From contig CM043800.1 in the NCBI GenBank assembly GCA_023974075.1, positions 40,306,208-40,370,207 on the forward strand: DNA of 64,000 bases, in the 5' to 3' direction. Below, one piece after another: positions 53,160-64,000 of this stretch. Under the pieces are notes generated by a model. The model was given only the letters and a program-made list of their open reading frames with translations, ran no database searches and was not told the DNA's origin. A program made the position numbers and the translations under genes. This stretch comes from Chaenocephalus aceratus. Taxonomy: Eukaryota; Chordata; Actinopteri; Perciformes; Channichthyidae. The first letter of the stretch is position 1, and every line of letters begins with the position of its first letter.

Positions 53160-54150
53160 CAGTTATATGCATACGTACCAATTTGTTAAGGTTTGGAGAG
53201 ACCTTTGAATAGCCAGCACGGCATTGAGGTCAGGGCGAATGTTGAATGAGAAAGCGGAGGAGGACCACCGTCCGAGTTGTTGCAGGGATGAGGATGAGAC
53301 ACCTTGATTAGCAGCGGAAGTAGCTGCGCCTATTCTAAAGGAGTGCCCCGTGTATAGAAGAGGTGATAACCCGGATTGAATGAGAACTTGTTTTAAATAG
53401 ACATTGAACTGTCGTTGCGTTAAAGGAAAATTCCCTGAGATAAGGAATAATGGTGAGAGAGGATTAGAGGTAGGTCTAAGCCGTAGGAACTTGATCATGG
53501 CCTTATAAGGGCAGAACTGGGAGTCGATGCGGGCGGCGATGACGGAGCAGGCGCCGCCGCATTTGGAGTGTTAAAGATATAAACTAAAGTGGCTAGCGTG
53601 AAAGGATATGTCAGAAAGCTGACGTCTCGATTGGAATCAAAAGTAAGGGAAGCTGTGGTAAATTCGCCTGGTCTGAGAAAGGCATAAAAAGCTAAGAGAA
53701 ATAGAGCATCGAGTAGTGCATCAATATAAGGGGAGAATAACCCACTTCTAAGTTTGGAGAGGATGAGGCGTAAAGTGGAGAGTGTAATAGGGCGTCTCCG
53801 GTCTAAGACGGGGGAAAAGTTTTAATGAGACCTTTGAGGATGAGTTTGACTGACTGGTTTGCGAACAGGCTGGGAAAGCCGGGATCGGAACGCGAACGTT
53901 AAACTGAACTCCTGCTAAGAGGTCCCGGATGTATTGGGGTTTGAGGTGGCGATCAGTGGCGCAGTAGCACATGAAGGCACACACGGTGGAGATGAGAACA
54001 GTTTTAAGTGTGATGCCTACGGAAAAGCAAAACGTCGCAACCGTTCTCCAAGCGAATCATATGTTTTGAGGGTGGACGCGCTAAGCCCTTCCTCATAAAC
54101 CTGCTGATTCGAGGTGCCTTTCTAGGGGGCTTCTATTTAAGAGAGAGAGA
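53160..54150 (-). pseudogene. Tyrosine recombinase of a YR element (DIRS/Ngaro- or Crypton-like)
   Basis: On the minus strand the order is CAFMCYCATDRHLKPQYIRD (about 53980, N-terminal core-binding region), LLAFYAFLRPGEFTTAS (about 53690, with the first catalytic Arg), and the 111-codon frame 53498-53163 with TGHSFRIGAATSAA (His-x-x-Arg) and LGRWSSSAFSFNIRP. Such enzymes integrate DNA through a phosphotyrosine link. Here the position that should be the nucleophilic Tyr (family form YIRP) is Asn (AAC), and the parts lie in different frames, so it is dead. Neither RT nor RNase H is seen nearby, so the element class remains open. Confidence 0.72.
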
Positions 54151-54249
54151 GGAGATGCAGGGGAGGAATCATGACGGGTTGAGCGCTGACTCCTGGGCAG
54201 AGGTTCCGGAACGTCTTGTGGGCTGACTGCGGTGATCTATGGATGAAAT

Positions 54250-54560
54250 GAGAGATTAACATGTGGATTAAACAATCGTCCGGAATCACTGCCGGGCTTA
54301 CTGTACATCATAAGATGCTGACCCGAAGGTCGACGGCCGGAATCAGCGCCGGACTTACGAGAACACTACCACTAAACAACGGCCGGAATCGCTGCCGGGC
54401 TTACTGTTCTCTGCTGGGCTTACTGTACATCATAAGATGCTTGACCCGAGAGCCAACCGGCCGGAATCAGGCCGGGCTTACGTACTACCACTAAACAACG
54501 GCCGGAATCGCTGCCGGGCTTACGTGAACACTACCACTAAACCTTGCCGACACGATGGTC
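54250..54560. repeat. Minisatellite next to the YR element
   Basis: About five copies of a unit with CGGCCGGAATCGCTGCCGGGC and the associated ACACTACCACTAAAC and TGTACATCATAAGATGC blocks. Non-coding. A CACCACCAGTTATATGCAT motif occurs at about 53153 and 54744, on either side of the YR gene, which may be remnants of the element's split repeats. Confidence 0.75.
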
Positions 54561-54770
54561 GATGACCTGCGATGCAGGGTTAAACATGCACAGATGAACA
54601 CTACCACTAAATGTATAGATACCAGGAAAGAGAGATCTTGGATGGCCGTCTGGTTGTTGTAGGGATGAGGAATAATTACCTTGATTGCGGCAGGGTTGCT
54701 GCATCTATCCTGGACGAAGCCCTGAAATGCTATTAAGACACCACCACCAGTTATATGCATGTTTACCATA

Positions 54771-55497
54771 GGTAAACTGAGAGATCTAGGATTGCCGGCA
54801 CGAGTCGATGTCCGGGGGAAGAGGGAGATGTAGACAATGTAATGCAGCTGTTAGCTTGAGTACAATGATACATGAATGTTATACCCTGGCTTATCGTAAG
54901 CCATGTGAGCATGAACCAATATAAATGAGACAATATGCGCAGCATAAAATGATGTATGCTTAGGTAAATACTGAAACATGACCCATGATATGGGACTAGC
55001 TTAATTAGCAGTTTAATTACGCCACGGTGAGACATAGATGCACTTGATTGCGTGATTAGACTGTCTTCTATCATCTTACGTGAACTTCTCTTTCTCCCTG
55101 AAGAAACTCCCCAAAACCCCACGGATGGGCAGCATCCGTGAATAAAACGAAGACTCATTGAGTGTCTGAGTGAGTAGATACGGCCGCTGCTAATGTGTGG
55201 CAGTTAATGCGGGTGGGGGGGGTTTGAAAGATTATTTTCCATGTGGTTCCTGGCGCGAGGTACTGGCAAAGCTGCGGTTGCGCCTGGGGCATACAGACCT
55301 CGGATGAGCGTCCTTGCAGGACTGCAGATGTGGAGGAATGTACGATATGGGTGGTAGCAGACGTTTTCGTTAAAGTTATGACAAATCTTCTCGTCTTGCC
55401 TATGCTGCACCTGACGGCTTTGACTATTATTCCCGGAACACAGCATGGGAAAGACTCTAGCCCAACAAAATAAAATACTCAGTTACCTCGAATCATT
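54771..55497. other. Probable further YR-element or intergenic sequence
   Basis: No recognised domain on either strand. Confidence 0.35.
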
Positions 55498-56046
55498 AAC
55501 CCATGTTTGTATAATTTTGTGAACTCTGTGTGTTGCTGCCAGCATACATGACACCTGACGTGGAAACGTTACTCGTGGATGGGGCTACAGAGCTGCTAGA
55601 CAGTCGAAAACGGTGCATTCCTCTGTCTGAATGTGCTGCACTTTGATTTAGACAAAAGCTAAACTCTTATTGCACTTTTGGCAACGAGCATTCTCCACGT
55701 CGAGACGGGTAAAGTTTAACCACACCTCGGAGCGCGTTCTCTCCGCCACCTCCGCAGAGTGCTCCGCTGCATGTAGCAGCTGCGTGTGTGTAAACTGCCC
55801 CGCCCCCTCGCACGCAGACCGGGGAGAGAGATCTCGTCTGATCGAAAATACATCATAGACGCATTTGTTTGACTTTTGCATATTAGAAATGAGTTGGCGC
55901 CATTCATTTCAGTTAACGCTGTGTTGAAGCTTGAAACTGCGTTAGTTACTGAGCATTGTAATGGGTAGTAATTACCCGACTGCATTAGTAATGCAAGTAA
56001 TACGTTACTGAAACTCCATACTGTAACACGTTACACCCAACACTGC
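55498..56046 (-). mobile_element. hAT-type element remnant with BED-finger fragment
   Basis: The minus-strand frame (55881-55648) contains EVWLNFTRLDVENARCQKC, related to 12219-12370, and the flanking GTATGCTAGCAGCAACACAC-type sequence is shared as well. The right end, TAACACGTTACACCCAACAC followed by TG, is a hAT terminus. The transposase core is absent. Confidence 0.6.
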
Positions 56047-58689
56047 CTGGAACTCACCTTACCCCTCTTGCCAGCGCTACTCTGACGCCTATTTTAGAGT
56101 GAGGCGCAGGAGGAAGTAGCTTCAATGGGATGTAGCTTGAGCCCTTCCTGCCTGCAGGAGGGGTTGTGGTTTGAAGCCAGAATGGGTAAAGCTTCGCATG
56201 CGATGAGGACCCGTTTCGCGTGAAGCCGGAAGTGCCGCATTTGAGCGGCCCTGAAGCCAGTGATACCCTCTTGAGAGACTGAAGGCGTACGTCAATTGTT
56301 TGGGTGAAGTAGCCCGTTTCCATTAAGCCGGAGGAACTTCCGTGGAGCCCGATTTCCTTGTCTTTTCCTCCCGCGTCCGGGTTTGCGGGGCGGCCAGCTG
56401 CAACCGCTAGCCGACTGGGGAACGCCGCCTGTAGCTTAATCCGCCGGACTGCGGAGCTGATGAATAATGCCTGGAGCTGGGACGAAGCTCTGCTGCTGGT
56501 TGCGCGTTGACACCTGGAAGACAGCTGATAGAACAGGGGAGAGCATATATAGAGGGATTAACAGGTGCGATCATTAGGCTTGTGAATGGAGGGGCGTGAT
56601 AGGTTAGCTGAGGAGTGGCGCTCCCTGTCATTTAGATGCAGGGAGCAAGTATTGCCATGACGAGCAATACAGAGTGTTAGGTCTTCCTGTCTGAACTTGC
56701 GCTAAGCTTCATGTGTGGAATCTGTGGAGTCTCAGCTTTAATCGGATATCTTGTTTGTGCAGTTACGATAAGTAATAAGGGCATTTCTACCATGAGTGCT
56801 GTGCGAAAGTCCGTTAGCATTAGTTTTTTTCGCTCCATGCTAATTCAAAGGTTTGGTATTACTCTAGTGTTTCTTTTAGCTACAAATGGTTCACATTGTC
56901 AGTTAGCTGAGTTTCTTACCGTTAAAAGGGTATGGAACATTAATAGTTTCATAAATGTTAAGAAGCCCTGAGACATAGTCTCCTAAAAAAACGGTGGGAG
57001 GGGTCCACTGGGGGGACCTTCGGTCTTAAGAGGTTAAGCGATCCTCACATGCTATCTCTTTTAAAAAAAGAAGTGTCCAGTCAACAAGAAAATATCAGTG
57101 ATCGTATAGTGATAGTATATTTTTCATAAGCGATGTGAAACATTAAACTTAAAAAAACTCTGTGAGGGCCTCAGATATTCTACAAAATAATATTTTAAAA
57201 CATTTTAGTTATATTTTTCATTAGTTTTACCAAAATAACTTGATTTAATTGTATTTAAAATAACATTTCCAAAGAAATAAATCCTTCGAATCTGCTTATT
57301 CAGTTTCTGTTGGAATGTGAAGGGTTACATGAAAGAAGCCCCTCTCTGCGAGTCTGTGAAGACAGGAGCTGTTGGACGTCCAGCTATGAATTCACAGAGA
57401 GCCCGCTATAGTAACTAAAACGAGAGAGTAATGTCAAATGACGTTACAATTGACCAATCATATCTTCCCTCTAAATGGGTGGGTGTTATTATCGCGGACT
57501 TTATGACAAGTTCCGCCCGCTGTGCAACTTTTCTTGTTTCCATAGGAACAAAAACTTCCTGTCAACAGCGTTAACTCGCCTTCAAAATAAAATCATGCCA
57601 AATTACACTTAAGAAATACAACTGCAACGAAAGTAACAAACACAATGCAATATCCTTTTCAATTTCAAAGAACAGAAATAGGGTTATTTACAGGTGTTGT
57701 TTTGTGTGGTAGAGGGTCGCTTTCATTTATGCGTTTTGCACCCCGGTCCGTGGTTTTGATATTCGGCTGAAGTATACGCTGCTGTGACATAATAACTCGA
57801 GGGAAGGGGTGGGGGTCAGAGGGCCTAGGTATAAAAGTCACGACTCGCCACTGCAAATAGCCAATCACACAAAAAACATGTTGCTGTGACTGTGAGCATT
57901 AAACAATTAACATTAAACTAAACAAACACAACAGTACGTGATTGTCCTTATAAAATAAAAACATACATTTTGGCCACCGACATAATACAGGCACCTTCCC
58001 CTCAAGAGATCCTCACGTGCAATGAGAATCTCCCACAATCCATTGCCGTAACAAAGCTAATGCAGGCATACGTTTGTGACACTAGATGGCGCAATTGTGT
58101 ATGTGCGTGTGGGGAGTCTTGCAGTAGAAAATTAGACTGTCGCGCCGCCACTGTGGGCTAAGCCCCGAATGTTTCCAGGTCCAGGTGACGCCCCTGGCAA
58201 GTCATAAGAAGATTGGCAGTTATTTCAAATCTTAATGAGATTCTGTGTATTGTTGCAGAAATAACAACTCTGTGAAAACCATTCCAGTTAATTGTATGTT
58301 AATTGTATGAAATCTGTCCTAAACATACTACAATACTAATGAACTTCTCTTCCATATTTACTGCACAACTGTTTTTACTTAAGACATCTTCCGGCTGGTT
58401 ATTCCTCGTCACGTGACCAGCGGTGCCCGCTGCTGCGTTTAAATTGGGGCGCCTTGGATTCGCCCTGAATAAAAAGTTGTTTGACACGCGTCGGCGTCGT
58501 CCACCACTTATTTTGAGGGGCTGCATTGAATACAACTAAAATGTGTGCACGAGAAATGCACATGTGTACGCCTCCTAACTCGTAAAAACAACAATAAACA
58601 ACAAAAATCGCATTGCAATGCATTTAGCCAAACCATGCACTAGCAAGTTTGTTGAAGTTTGTATATACCGTATATACTCACACTGTATA
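56047..58689. other. No supported gene; low-similarity intergenic DNA
   Basis: 56050-56700 is GC-rich and may be more of the YR element. 56711-56971 has an 86-codon frame that I do not recognise and do not call. A CTCF-like CACTAGATGGCGC occurs at 58080-58092. No RNA genes are seen. Confidence 0.4.
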
Positions 58690-58985
58690 GTTGAGGGATG
58701 AAAGAAGATCTCAAGGTGAGTGATAGAAGGCTGGCGGGTTTCCTGGGACTCAGACGAGACAGACAGTTCAGAGGCAGGCTGGGTTGGCAAAAGGAAATCG
58801 TGCTAGAGAGTCTTGCCTGAGTTCAAAGAACAATCTGGCAATGAGCGAGTGTGCAGGAGAGGCTTATATACTATCTGATTGGAGATGAAAAGCAGCAAGG
58901 AGCCCAGGTGAGCTGACGGGGTGGGTGTGGCTGTCCAGTCGGGTGAGGTGGAGGCGGGGTCAGTGGACATGTACTGAGGTGAGGT
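58690..58985 (-). repeat. Possible solo LTR fragment
   Basis: The minus strand shows a TATATAAGCC box (about 58865) followed by GCTCATTGCCAGATTGTTC and TGCCAACCCAGCCTGCC, a pattern seen in fish Gypsy LTRs. No internal element sequence follows. Confidence 0.4.
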
Positions 58986-59176
58986 AAGGCGTAGAAGCAG
59001 ACCCTGCCAATAACATCCGGGATCAGCAACTTCTTCTACTGATGTTGGAAAATGTTTATTTCATCTGGTGCTAGCTTCGTTATTGTCGATAAAATGTATA
59101 GACTGCCATTTAGAAACATACAGTAAATACAATTCTGCTTCAAACAATAGGGCTAGGCCAAACTGTCAACTGCCAA
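58986..59176. repeat. Inverted copy of the lectin-upstream segment 29717-29886
   Basis: The reverse complement of 29717-29886, including the AGCAACTTCTTCTACTGATG stretch. The adjoining lectin exon is missing, so this is a truncated duplicate. Confidence 0.8.
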
Positions 59177-59414
59177 CTGAAATCTAACGAAAACTACAAA
59201 CACTTATGCTGAACTGAGGATGATCCTCCGTAACTTTAAATTAACTAAGAGGGTCTCTACGATCTTTCGGGTCTAACTCCAGGTTCTGTATTCAAATGTC
59301 CATTTAATTGTTTTGGGATATTACAAGACATTGAAGGATTCTTCTTCTTCTTCTCCAACCACACCCAACTTCCTCCACAGGGGACAGCCACCCTTCCCCA
59401 TTTGGGTGCATCAA

Positions 59415-59650
59415 AAATACTAAGACTCTGGATATGTTTTGTTATGTTCCATTTGACAGCATCAAGGAAGCAGCAGGATTTACTACAGACAATAACTTGT
59501 TTCTAACCTATTGTCCCTCAGAGGTGATGCCAATTATTTTGGTTGCAGCTTGTAAGATAACAATAACAGTCAGTCTGAAACATATGTGCAGCGTCTTAAT
59601 TGTCACACACCCGAAAAGGAATTTGAGAAGGAAATAAAATCTGCAATTGA
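59415..59650 (+). repeat. Unclassified duplicated segment D1
   Basis: Direct repeat with about 61376-61712: GACTCTGGATATGTTTTG, CAGCGTCTTAATTG and CACACCCGAAAAGGAATT are shared. One shared frame reads HTPEKEFEKEIKS in both copies, but no family is recognised and the flanks are full of stops. Confidence 0.7.
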
Positions 59651-60185
59651 TTCATCCAGGGTATCCACCCAGAAACACTGCCTAACTTCAAATCTGTGAA
59701 CTCTCATGGACATGGAAGGCCATAACTGGCTGAAGGCGGAACTGAAAAAAGTAAATATTGGTCCAGTATGCAAGACATGATTGTCCAGAAGGTAAGTCAG
59801 TGAGGGTCTGAGGTATCAAATAAGCATCAAACCATCCAAACTATTTAGTACATATGTGTGGGTGACTTTCTAAGGTTTCTTCTCCTGACGTAACTATTCA
59901 TGCTTTGAATATAATTGACCAACTGTTGAATATAACAGTGAGTTTGGAAAATATAAGACAACAGAAATAAGGTAAAACATTTAAATAGTACTTATGCATT
60001 GTTTTAGCTCTTGTCTCTAGCTATTGCTTGAGCATGTATGTTAACGCTAATACGATTGTTAACTGGTTACTTACTGTGTTATGGATATTTGATATCAACT
60101 TGGACTCCATTTGCACTTGGAGCTCGCCGGCCGACATATTCTGGACAATTGAAACCAAATGAAAACAAAATGTTATACTTAAACC
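59651..60185. other. Gene-free stretch
   Basis: AT-rich, with no supported exon or repeat. Confidence 0.4.
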
Positions 60186-60422
60186 CAGGGGCGCGGGAAG
60201 GGGGGTGCTGAGGGCACTGCAGCACCCCCTAGCTGCAGGCAGGCGGAGCGGAGCTCCCCTGTCTGCACATTTATTTTATTTTAATTTTATATTTATTTCA
60301 TTTCATTGTGCCTGAGATTATATTTGTGTGTGTGTGTGTGTGTGTGTGTGGTTTTTCCCCCGTAATTAGCACATCGGACAGCACCTCAACACCCCCACTC
60401 AAAATACCTTCCCGCGCCTCTG
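60186..60422. mobile_element. hAT-like MITE
   Basis: The left end CAGGGGCGCGGGAAGG and right end CCTTCCCGCGCCTCTG are 16-bp inverted repeats with one mismatch. CTTAAACC (60178-60185) and CTTAAATC (60423-60430) are an 8-bp duplication with one mismatch. It contains a (TG)n run (60323-60350). 237 bp, no ORF. Confidence 0.88.
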
Positions 60423-60555
60423 CTTAAATCAGTCAGAGCAGCGGGACAATATTGTCCCAAGGAAAATTCTCAGTTTTCAGTCCTGTCTGCTCAATGTTAA
60501 GCTACTGCTTTAGAATGTTGAATAATGAGTATTCACACTAAGGGGAAAGTACACT

Positions 60556-61010
60556 TTTTTTTGTACACTTGTGTTTTTATTGAGTTTTCACAACAATAAT
60601 AACAGATCAACATATGAACCTAAACAACAACAAACAATACACACAAATCAGTTATAAAATAAAGCACAATAATGACTAGTTGTCTGAAGACCTTCAATAT
60701 TCACACATACTGTACAGGAAATAATTAGTCATTCAATTACTCATACATTTTCCACTGTTCCCATTTCCTATTGAATGCATTCTCTTGGATTCTCAAAACA
60801 TGTCAACTTTTCCGTGACAAAAATATCTTGAACAATTTCCAGCCACTGCTCCTGAGTCGGAGCGTTCACATTAAGCCAATTCCTAGTTATAGATTATTTA
60901 CTCGCTGCAAGTAAAACCTTAGTCAAATATAGATCTCCTCCCATCACAACACCCTTAATGATCCCAAGATACATCACAGGTATGTTATTTGGGAGGGGAA
61001 GTGCACTTTT
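60556..61010 (-). mobile_element. L1-type LINE 3' fragment
   Basis: On the minus strand an interrupted frame reads RNWLNVNAPTQEQWLEIVQD (about 60890-60830), the conserved C-terminus of fish L1 ORF2. Stops and the lack of RT show it is a short 5'-truncated copy. Confidence 0.65.
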
Positions 61011-61146
61011 CATTCTCCAGGAAAGTTACATAATTCTTCTGTGACTTGTTATGCGTTTATCATGTTTATGACTGAAGACATGGGACAAATGGAAACCCTG
61101 AACTAGACTCTATTGTAGGGTTGGTCATAGTAGAGCATATTGACCT

Positions 61147-61345
61147 TGTTGGGAGGCCTGTGGCGCAGTGGAGTAGTGTGTTGGTGTTTGGATCTGGAGA
61201 GCACAGGTTCAAACCCCACTGCAGTCAGCATGTAGTTGTGTCCCTGAGACACTTCACCCCAAATTGCTCCTGTGGGGATTGCCCACAGTATTGAGCATGT
61301 AAGTAGCTTTGGATAAAAGCGTCTAACATTAATGTAAGGTAATGT
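61147..61345 (+). mobile_element. tRNA-derived SINE (V-SINE-like), second copy
   Basis: GGCCTGTGGCGCAGTGGAGTA (A-box region), B box GGTTCAAACCC (61206-61216) and the tail GCTTTGGATAAAAGCGTCTA. Same family as 14845-15036, same orientation, better preserved tail. Confidence 0.82.
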
Positions 61346-61375
61346 TGGTCATTTATTTTGGTTCCAGCTTCATAA

Positions 61376-61712
61376 AGACTCTGGATATGTTTTGAGATAT
61401 TCCATTTAAGATTTGAGAGCATCGAGGAAGCCAAGAAGAAGCAGCAGAATTTGATTCACACGGCAACTTGTTCCTAACCTCTTAGGTCTGATGCCAGTGA
61501 TTTTGGAGCATCAAGGTAGCAGGAAATGCAACATACAATAACTAGTTTAGAACTTATTGTCACTCAGGTATGATGCCAATGTTTTTACGTGGAACTTGTA
61601 CAGCTAAGAAAACAATAACATTGCAATAGTGTCAGTCTGAAGAATTAGTGCAGCGTCTTAATTGGCACACACCCGAAAAGGAATTCGAGAAGGAAATAAA
61701 ATCTGAGTTGTT
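61376..61712 (+). repeat. Unclassified duplicated segment D2
   Basis: Longer partner of D1 with an internal extra 100 bp (repeated GATGCCA and AACTTGTTCCTAACCT blocks). It shares the QRLNWHTPEKEFEKEIKSE-type frame. No family recognised. Confidence 0.65.
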
Positions 61713-62159
61713 GAAACCAGTAAGAAGAGAAGTAGAGTATTCAAAATGTTGAAACACACTAGAACAGAGAAGTCAATTGTGCACATTAAGCAAAAAATAA
61801 ATTGCAACTAAGCCTTTTTGTTATTAACGAATTCTGTTTTTTTTTTGTAGAGTTTTTGGTATGTTTTCAACTTTCCATGTGCAGAGGTAATCAGGGGTCA
61901 TTCACTGCAATGTTTTTTTACCTGATGCTTTTTTATGCTATTTTTCACACATTTTGGTCAAACACATGTAATGGTTGATGCATTTAGTTGGCTATCACTC
62001 TTTATTATACACAGTTTACAAGTTTGTGCAAATTAGTGTTGTAATGGTCCAATTTAATCAGAGGTCGTCCGTAACACCATTAATTAAGCAGTGATGAAAT
62101 AAGTACTTATATATTTTACTTATGTAAACATTTAAAATCGAAATAACGTTTCAAACAAT
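61713..62159. other. Gene-free stretch
   Basis: AT-rich; no exon, RNA gene or repeat that I can name. Confidence 0.4.
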
Positions 62160-62316
62160 CCCGAATACAAAAATACCGATATACAAATATACAAATGTTG
62201 GAACCACTGTACAATAAGACTACCCTTATAAAGGCTTTACGAATAGTTTGTAATTAATTAATTAATTAGGTTGTGAACACTTTATAAATCATTAATAAGC
62301 TTTTATAAGACATGAG

Positions 62317-62708
62317 GCGGATACAAGCGGCTGAGATGGGTTTTCTCCGCAGGGTGGCTGGTGTCTCCCTTAGGGATAAGGTGAGAAGTTCGGTCATCAG
62401 GGAGGGACTCGGAGTTGAGCCGCTCCTCCTTCGTGTCAAAAGGAGCCAGTTGAGGTGGTTCGGGCACCTAGTTAGGATGCCACCTGGGCGCCTCCCAGGG
62501 AGGTGTTCCAGGCACGTCCAGCTGGGAAGATACCAAGGGGTAGACCTAGGACCAGGTGGAGGGATTATATCTCTTCGCTGGCCTGGGAGCGCCTTGGGAT
62601 CCCCCAGTCAGAGCTGGTTGATGAGGGGAAAGGAAGTTTGGGGCTCTCTGCTGGAACTGCTACCCCCGCGACCCGACCACGGATAAACGGGAGAAGATGG
62701 ATGGATGG
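62317..62708 (+). mobile_element. Non-LTR retrotransposon 3' fragment with target duplication
   Basis: The frame reads VRSSVIREGLGVEPLLLRVK and QLRWFGHLVRMPPGRLPG, then in another frame RGRPRTRWRDYISSLAWERL. This is the conserved C-terminal tail of a fish non-LTR retrotransposon ORF2. It ends in an ATGGATGG tail. AAGACATGAG is duplicated at 62307-62316 and 62709-62718. Clade not assigned with certainty. Confidence 0.85.
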
Positions 62709-63112
62709 AAGACATGAGATAAACAGGGCAATGTGACCGGTTGCTTGCCAAATAGTGAGCCCACATTTATCTGTACTGCTAAGCCTTATATTGGCTACTT
62801 AGCTTACTTCGTCTTCTTCATCAGCCAGCGTCCTTAGTATCTGTTGCTCACTGAGTTGATTCTCGCTGAGTAGCCAATATAAGGCTTAGTCATCTTGCCA
62901 AATAGTGAGCCTGTGTGAAAACATGTTAGAACTGGTTTATAAATGGTTCTTAATGATTAATAAAGTGTTTACAACCTAATTCATAACCTAATTATAAACC
63001 CTTTATTAATCCTTTATAAGGGTAGTCTTATTGTAAAGTGGTACCATCACTTCACACTTTACCAGCTGGCTGCTATATTCTGTATTTATGTATCAACTAA
63101 TGTAATAATATG

Positions 63113-63114
63113 CC

Positions 63115-63207
<93 letters not shown>

Positions 63208-63228
63208 GCCTGTCTGTCTGTCTGTCAA

Positions 63229-63287
<59 letters not shown>

Positions 63288-63290
63288 GCC

Positions 63291-63327
<37 letters not shown>

Positions 63328-63348
63328 GCCTGTCTGTCTGTCTGTCAA

Positions 63349-63389
<41 letters not shown>
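63113..63389. repeat. (TCTG)n microsatellite
   Basis: About 69 tetranucleotide units with a few CCTG and CAATCTG interruptions spaced regularly. The same place in the left arm (about 36165) has only two units. The open frames across it (Cys-Leu-Ser-Val and its antisense) are artefacts. Confidence 0.98.
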
Positions 63390-63599
63390 TATCATTAATA
63401 TAACATTGTAAATAGTTGTTGATCCCTGCTTGATACACATAATAAGCCTTAACTACAAAAACAAGCCATAAATGGTCAATCCTCAATAAACGACAGAAGG
63501 TGCCACGATAAGATGTGCACATAAATATCCCTCTGATGTCCTATTCGAATCATATTCATCAACACAACATAAAGAGTAACTCCTCGTCAAGGTGTGTGG

Positions 63600-63660
63600 T
63601 TGTTGAATACTGTTGCTTTTGGGTATATAGTTTGAAGGGCTGTTTCATATGTGTGAACTT
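63600..63660 (+). promoter_or_regulatory. Possible core promoter of a lectin gene
   Basis: TTTTGGGTATATAGTTTGAA (about 63618-63637) holds a TATA-like box about 100 bp upstream of the leader exon. The mirrored copy is at about 35919-35935. The start site is not determined. Confidence 0.35.
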
Positions 63661-63739
63661 ACTCTGCACTGACATTTAAGGATTCCCACATGTATTGATA
63701 TTGAGTCATGTAATTAACTTTTATGTTTGTCACCATCAG

Positions 63740-63797
63740 AACGTACACATTTCAGTTCTGCTTCTCCTGCTGGGGACGAGCTCAGCTTACACCATAC
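63740..63797 (+). CDS. F-type lectin leader-peptide exon (partial gene, runs off the window)
   Basis: Between CCATCAG (acceptor-like, 63733-63739) and a GTAAGTAGG donor (63798) the frame reads NVHISVLLLLLGTSSAYTI. This is a hydrophobic leader with a TSSA cleavage region, as in secreted fucolectins. There is no ATG in this frame inside the exon; the start codon may be in an upstream exon or lost. The donor is a strong consensus. The body of the lectin should lie beyond 64000 on this strand. The lectin assignment is an inference from the resemblance of the leader and the surrounding lectin cluster. Confidence 0.5.
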
Positions 63798-64000
63798 GTA
63801 AGTAGGATCTATCTTTACATGTCATATCTTTGTTATAAAACATAAAAATCCCCCTGTGATCTGGCCAAAGCTGCTTCAAGTACTACATAAAATAACTATG
63901 AGAGATAAGGGCTCTATTTTAGAGATCTAAAGTACATGGTCTTAAGTGCATTTTGAGTGTGTCCTACTTTTACAAATGTTTTGTTTAACTGCCTACAACT

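Larger units (their letters stand above)
62160..63930. repeat. Right arm of the large inverted duplication
   Basis: Reverse complement of 35620-36840, enlarged by a 392-bp non-LTR retrotransposon insertion (62317-62708) and a 277-bp TCTG array (63113-63389). It includes the TIR element 62192-63046 and a lectin leader exon. Confidence 0.88.

Noticed and set aside
56711..56971. 86-codon plus-strand ORF with a hydrophobic start
   Set aside because: No recognised homology or splice context; random expectation in 64 kb.
63097..63522. Cys-Leu-Ser-Val and Asp-Arg-Gln-Thr repeat proteins
   Set aside because: Translation of the TCTG microsatellite in any frame gives such products.

Overview
The window is vertebrate, almost certainly teleost (probably percomorph) nuclear DNA. 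It has split exons with GT/AG junctions, F-type lectin (fucolectin) exons, V-SINE-like tRNA-derived SINEs, L2/CR1-clade LINEs with the classic fish 3' tails, DIRS1-like tyrosine-recombinase retrotransposons, a class I-like endogenous retrovirus (ERV), a Ty3/Gypsy element and many hAT/Harbinger-type short elements. There is no prokaryotic-style gene organisation. I found no intact host protein-coding gene. The host content is a decayed, repeat-riddled F-type lectin cluster.

Layout. 1-11082: a DIRS1-like element, split by an 8.1 kb LTR element (1167-9261; LTRs 1.36 kb, 4-bp duplication GTAC) whose 5.4 kb interior encodes no recognisable gag or pol. 11083-13430: an ERV pol scrap and a duplicated segment (copy A) with a hAT-type BED-finger insertion. 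13548-17712: lectin exons, interrupted by a short hAT-like element, a SINE and a GC-rich minisatellite block. 17841-28322: a minus-strand ERV arranged as pol-LTR-leader-gag-(deleted pol)-LTR, with an L2 LINE and a terminal-inverted-repeat element nested in pol. 28323-30809: copy B of the duplicated segment, then a two-exon lectin pseudogene. 31540-35505: a nearly full-length L2/CR1 LINE.

35620-36840 and 62160-63930 are the arms of a large inverted duplication. Each arm carries a lectin leader exon, and the right one points out of the window. Between them lie a SINE, a long pyrimidine microsatellite, a Harbinger-like element with a MADF-domain fragment and a 66-bp perfect palindrome, three copies of an unclassified repeat family (R1-R3), a young Gypsy element (44216-48849), a 2.7 kb foldback element (50364-53052), a minus-strand tyrosine-recombinase element (about 53160-54150), further hAT-like elements, an L1 tail and a SINE.

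How it fits together: ERV, DIRS and LTR-element insertions are nested three deep at the left end. Segments carrying lectin modules together with their flanking repeats were duplicated directly (A/B) and inverted (the arms). Each recognised lectin-domain module has at least one inactivating lesion, so any working lectin gene is more likely to lie beyond the right edge.
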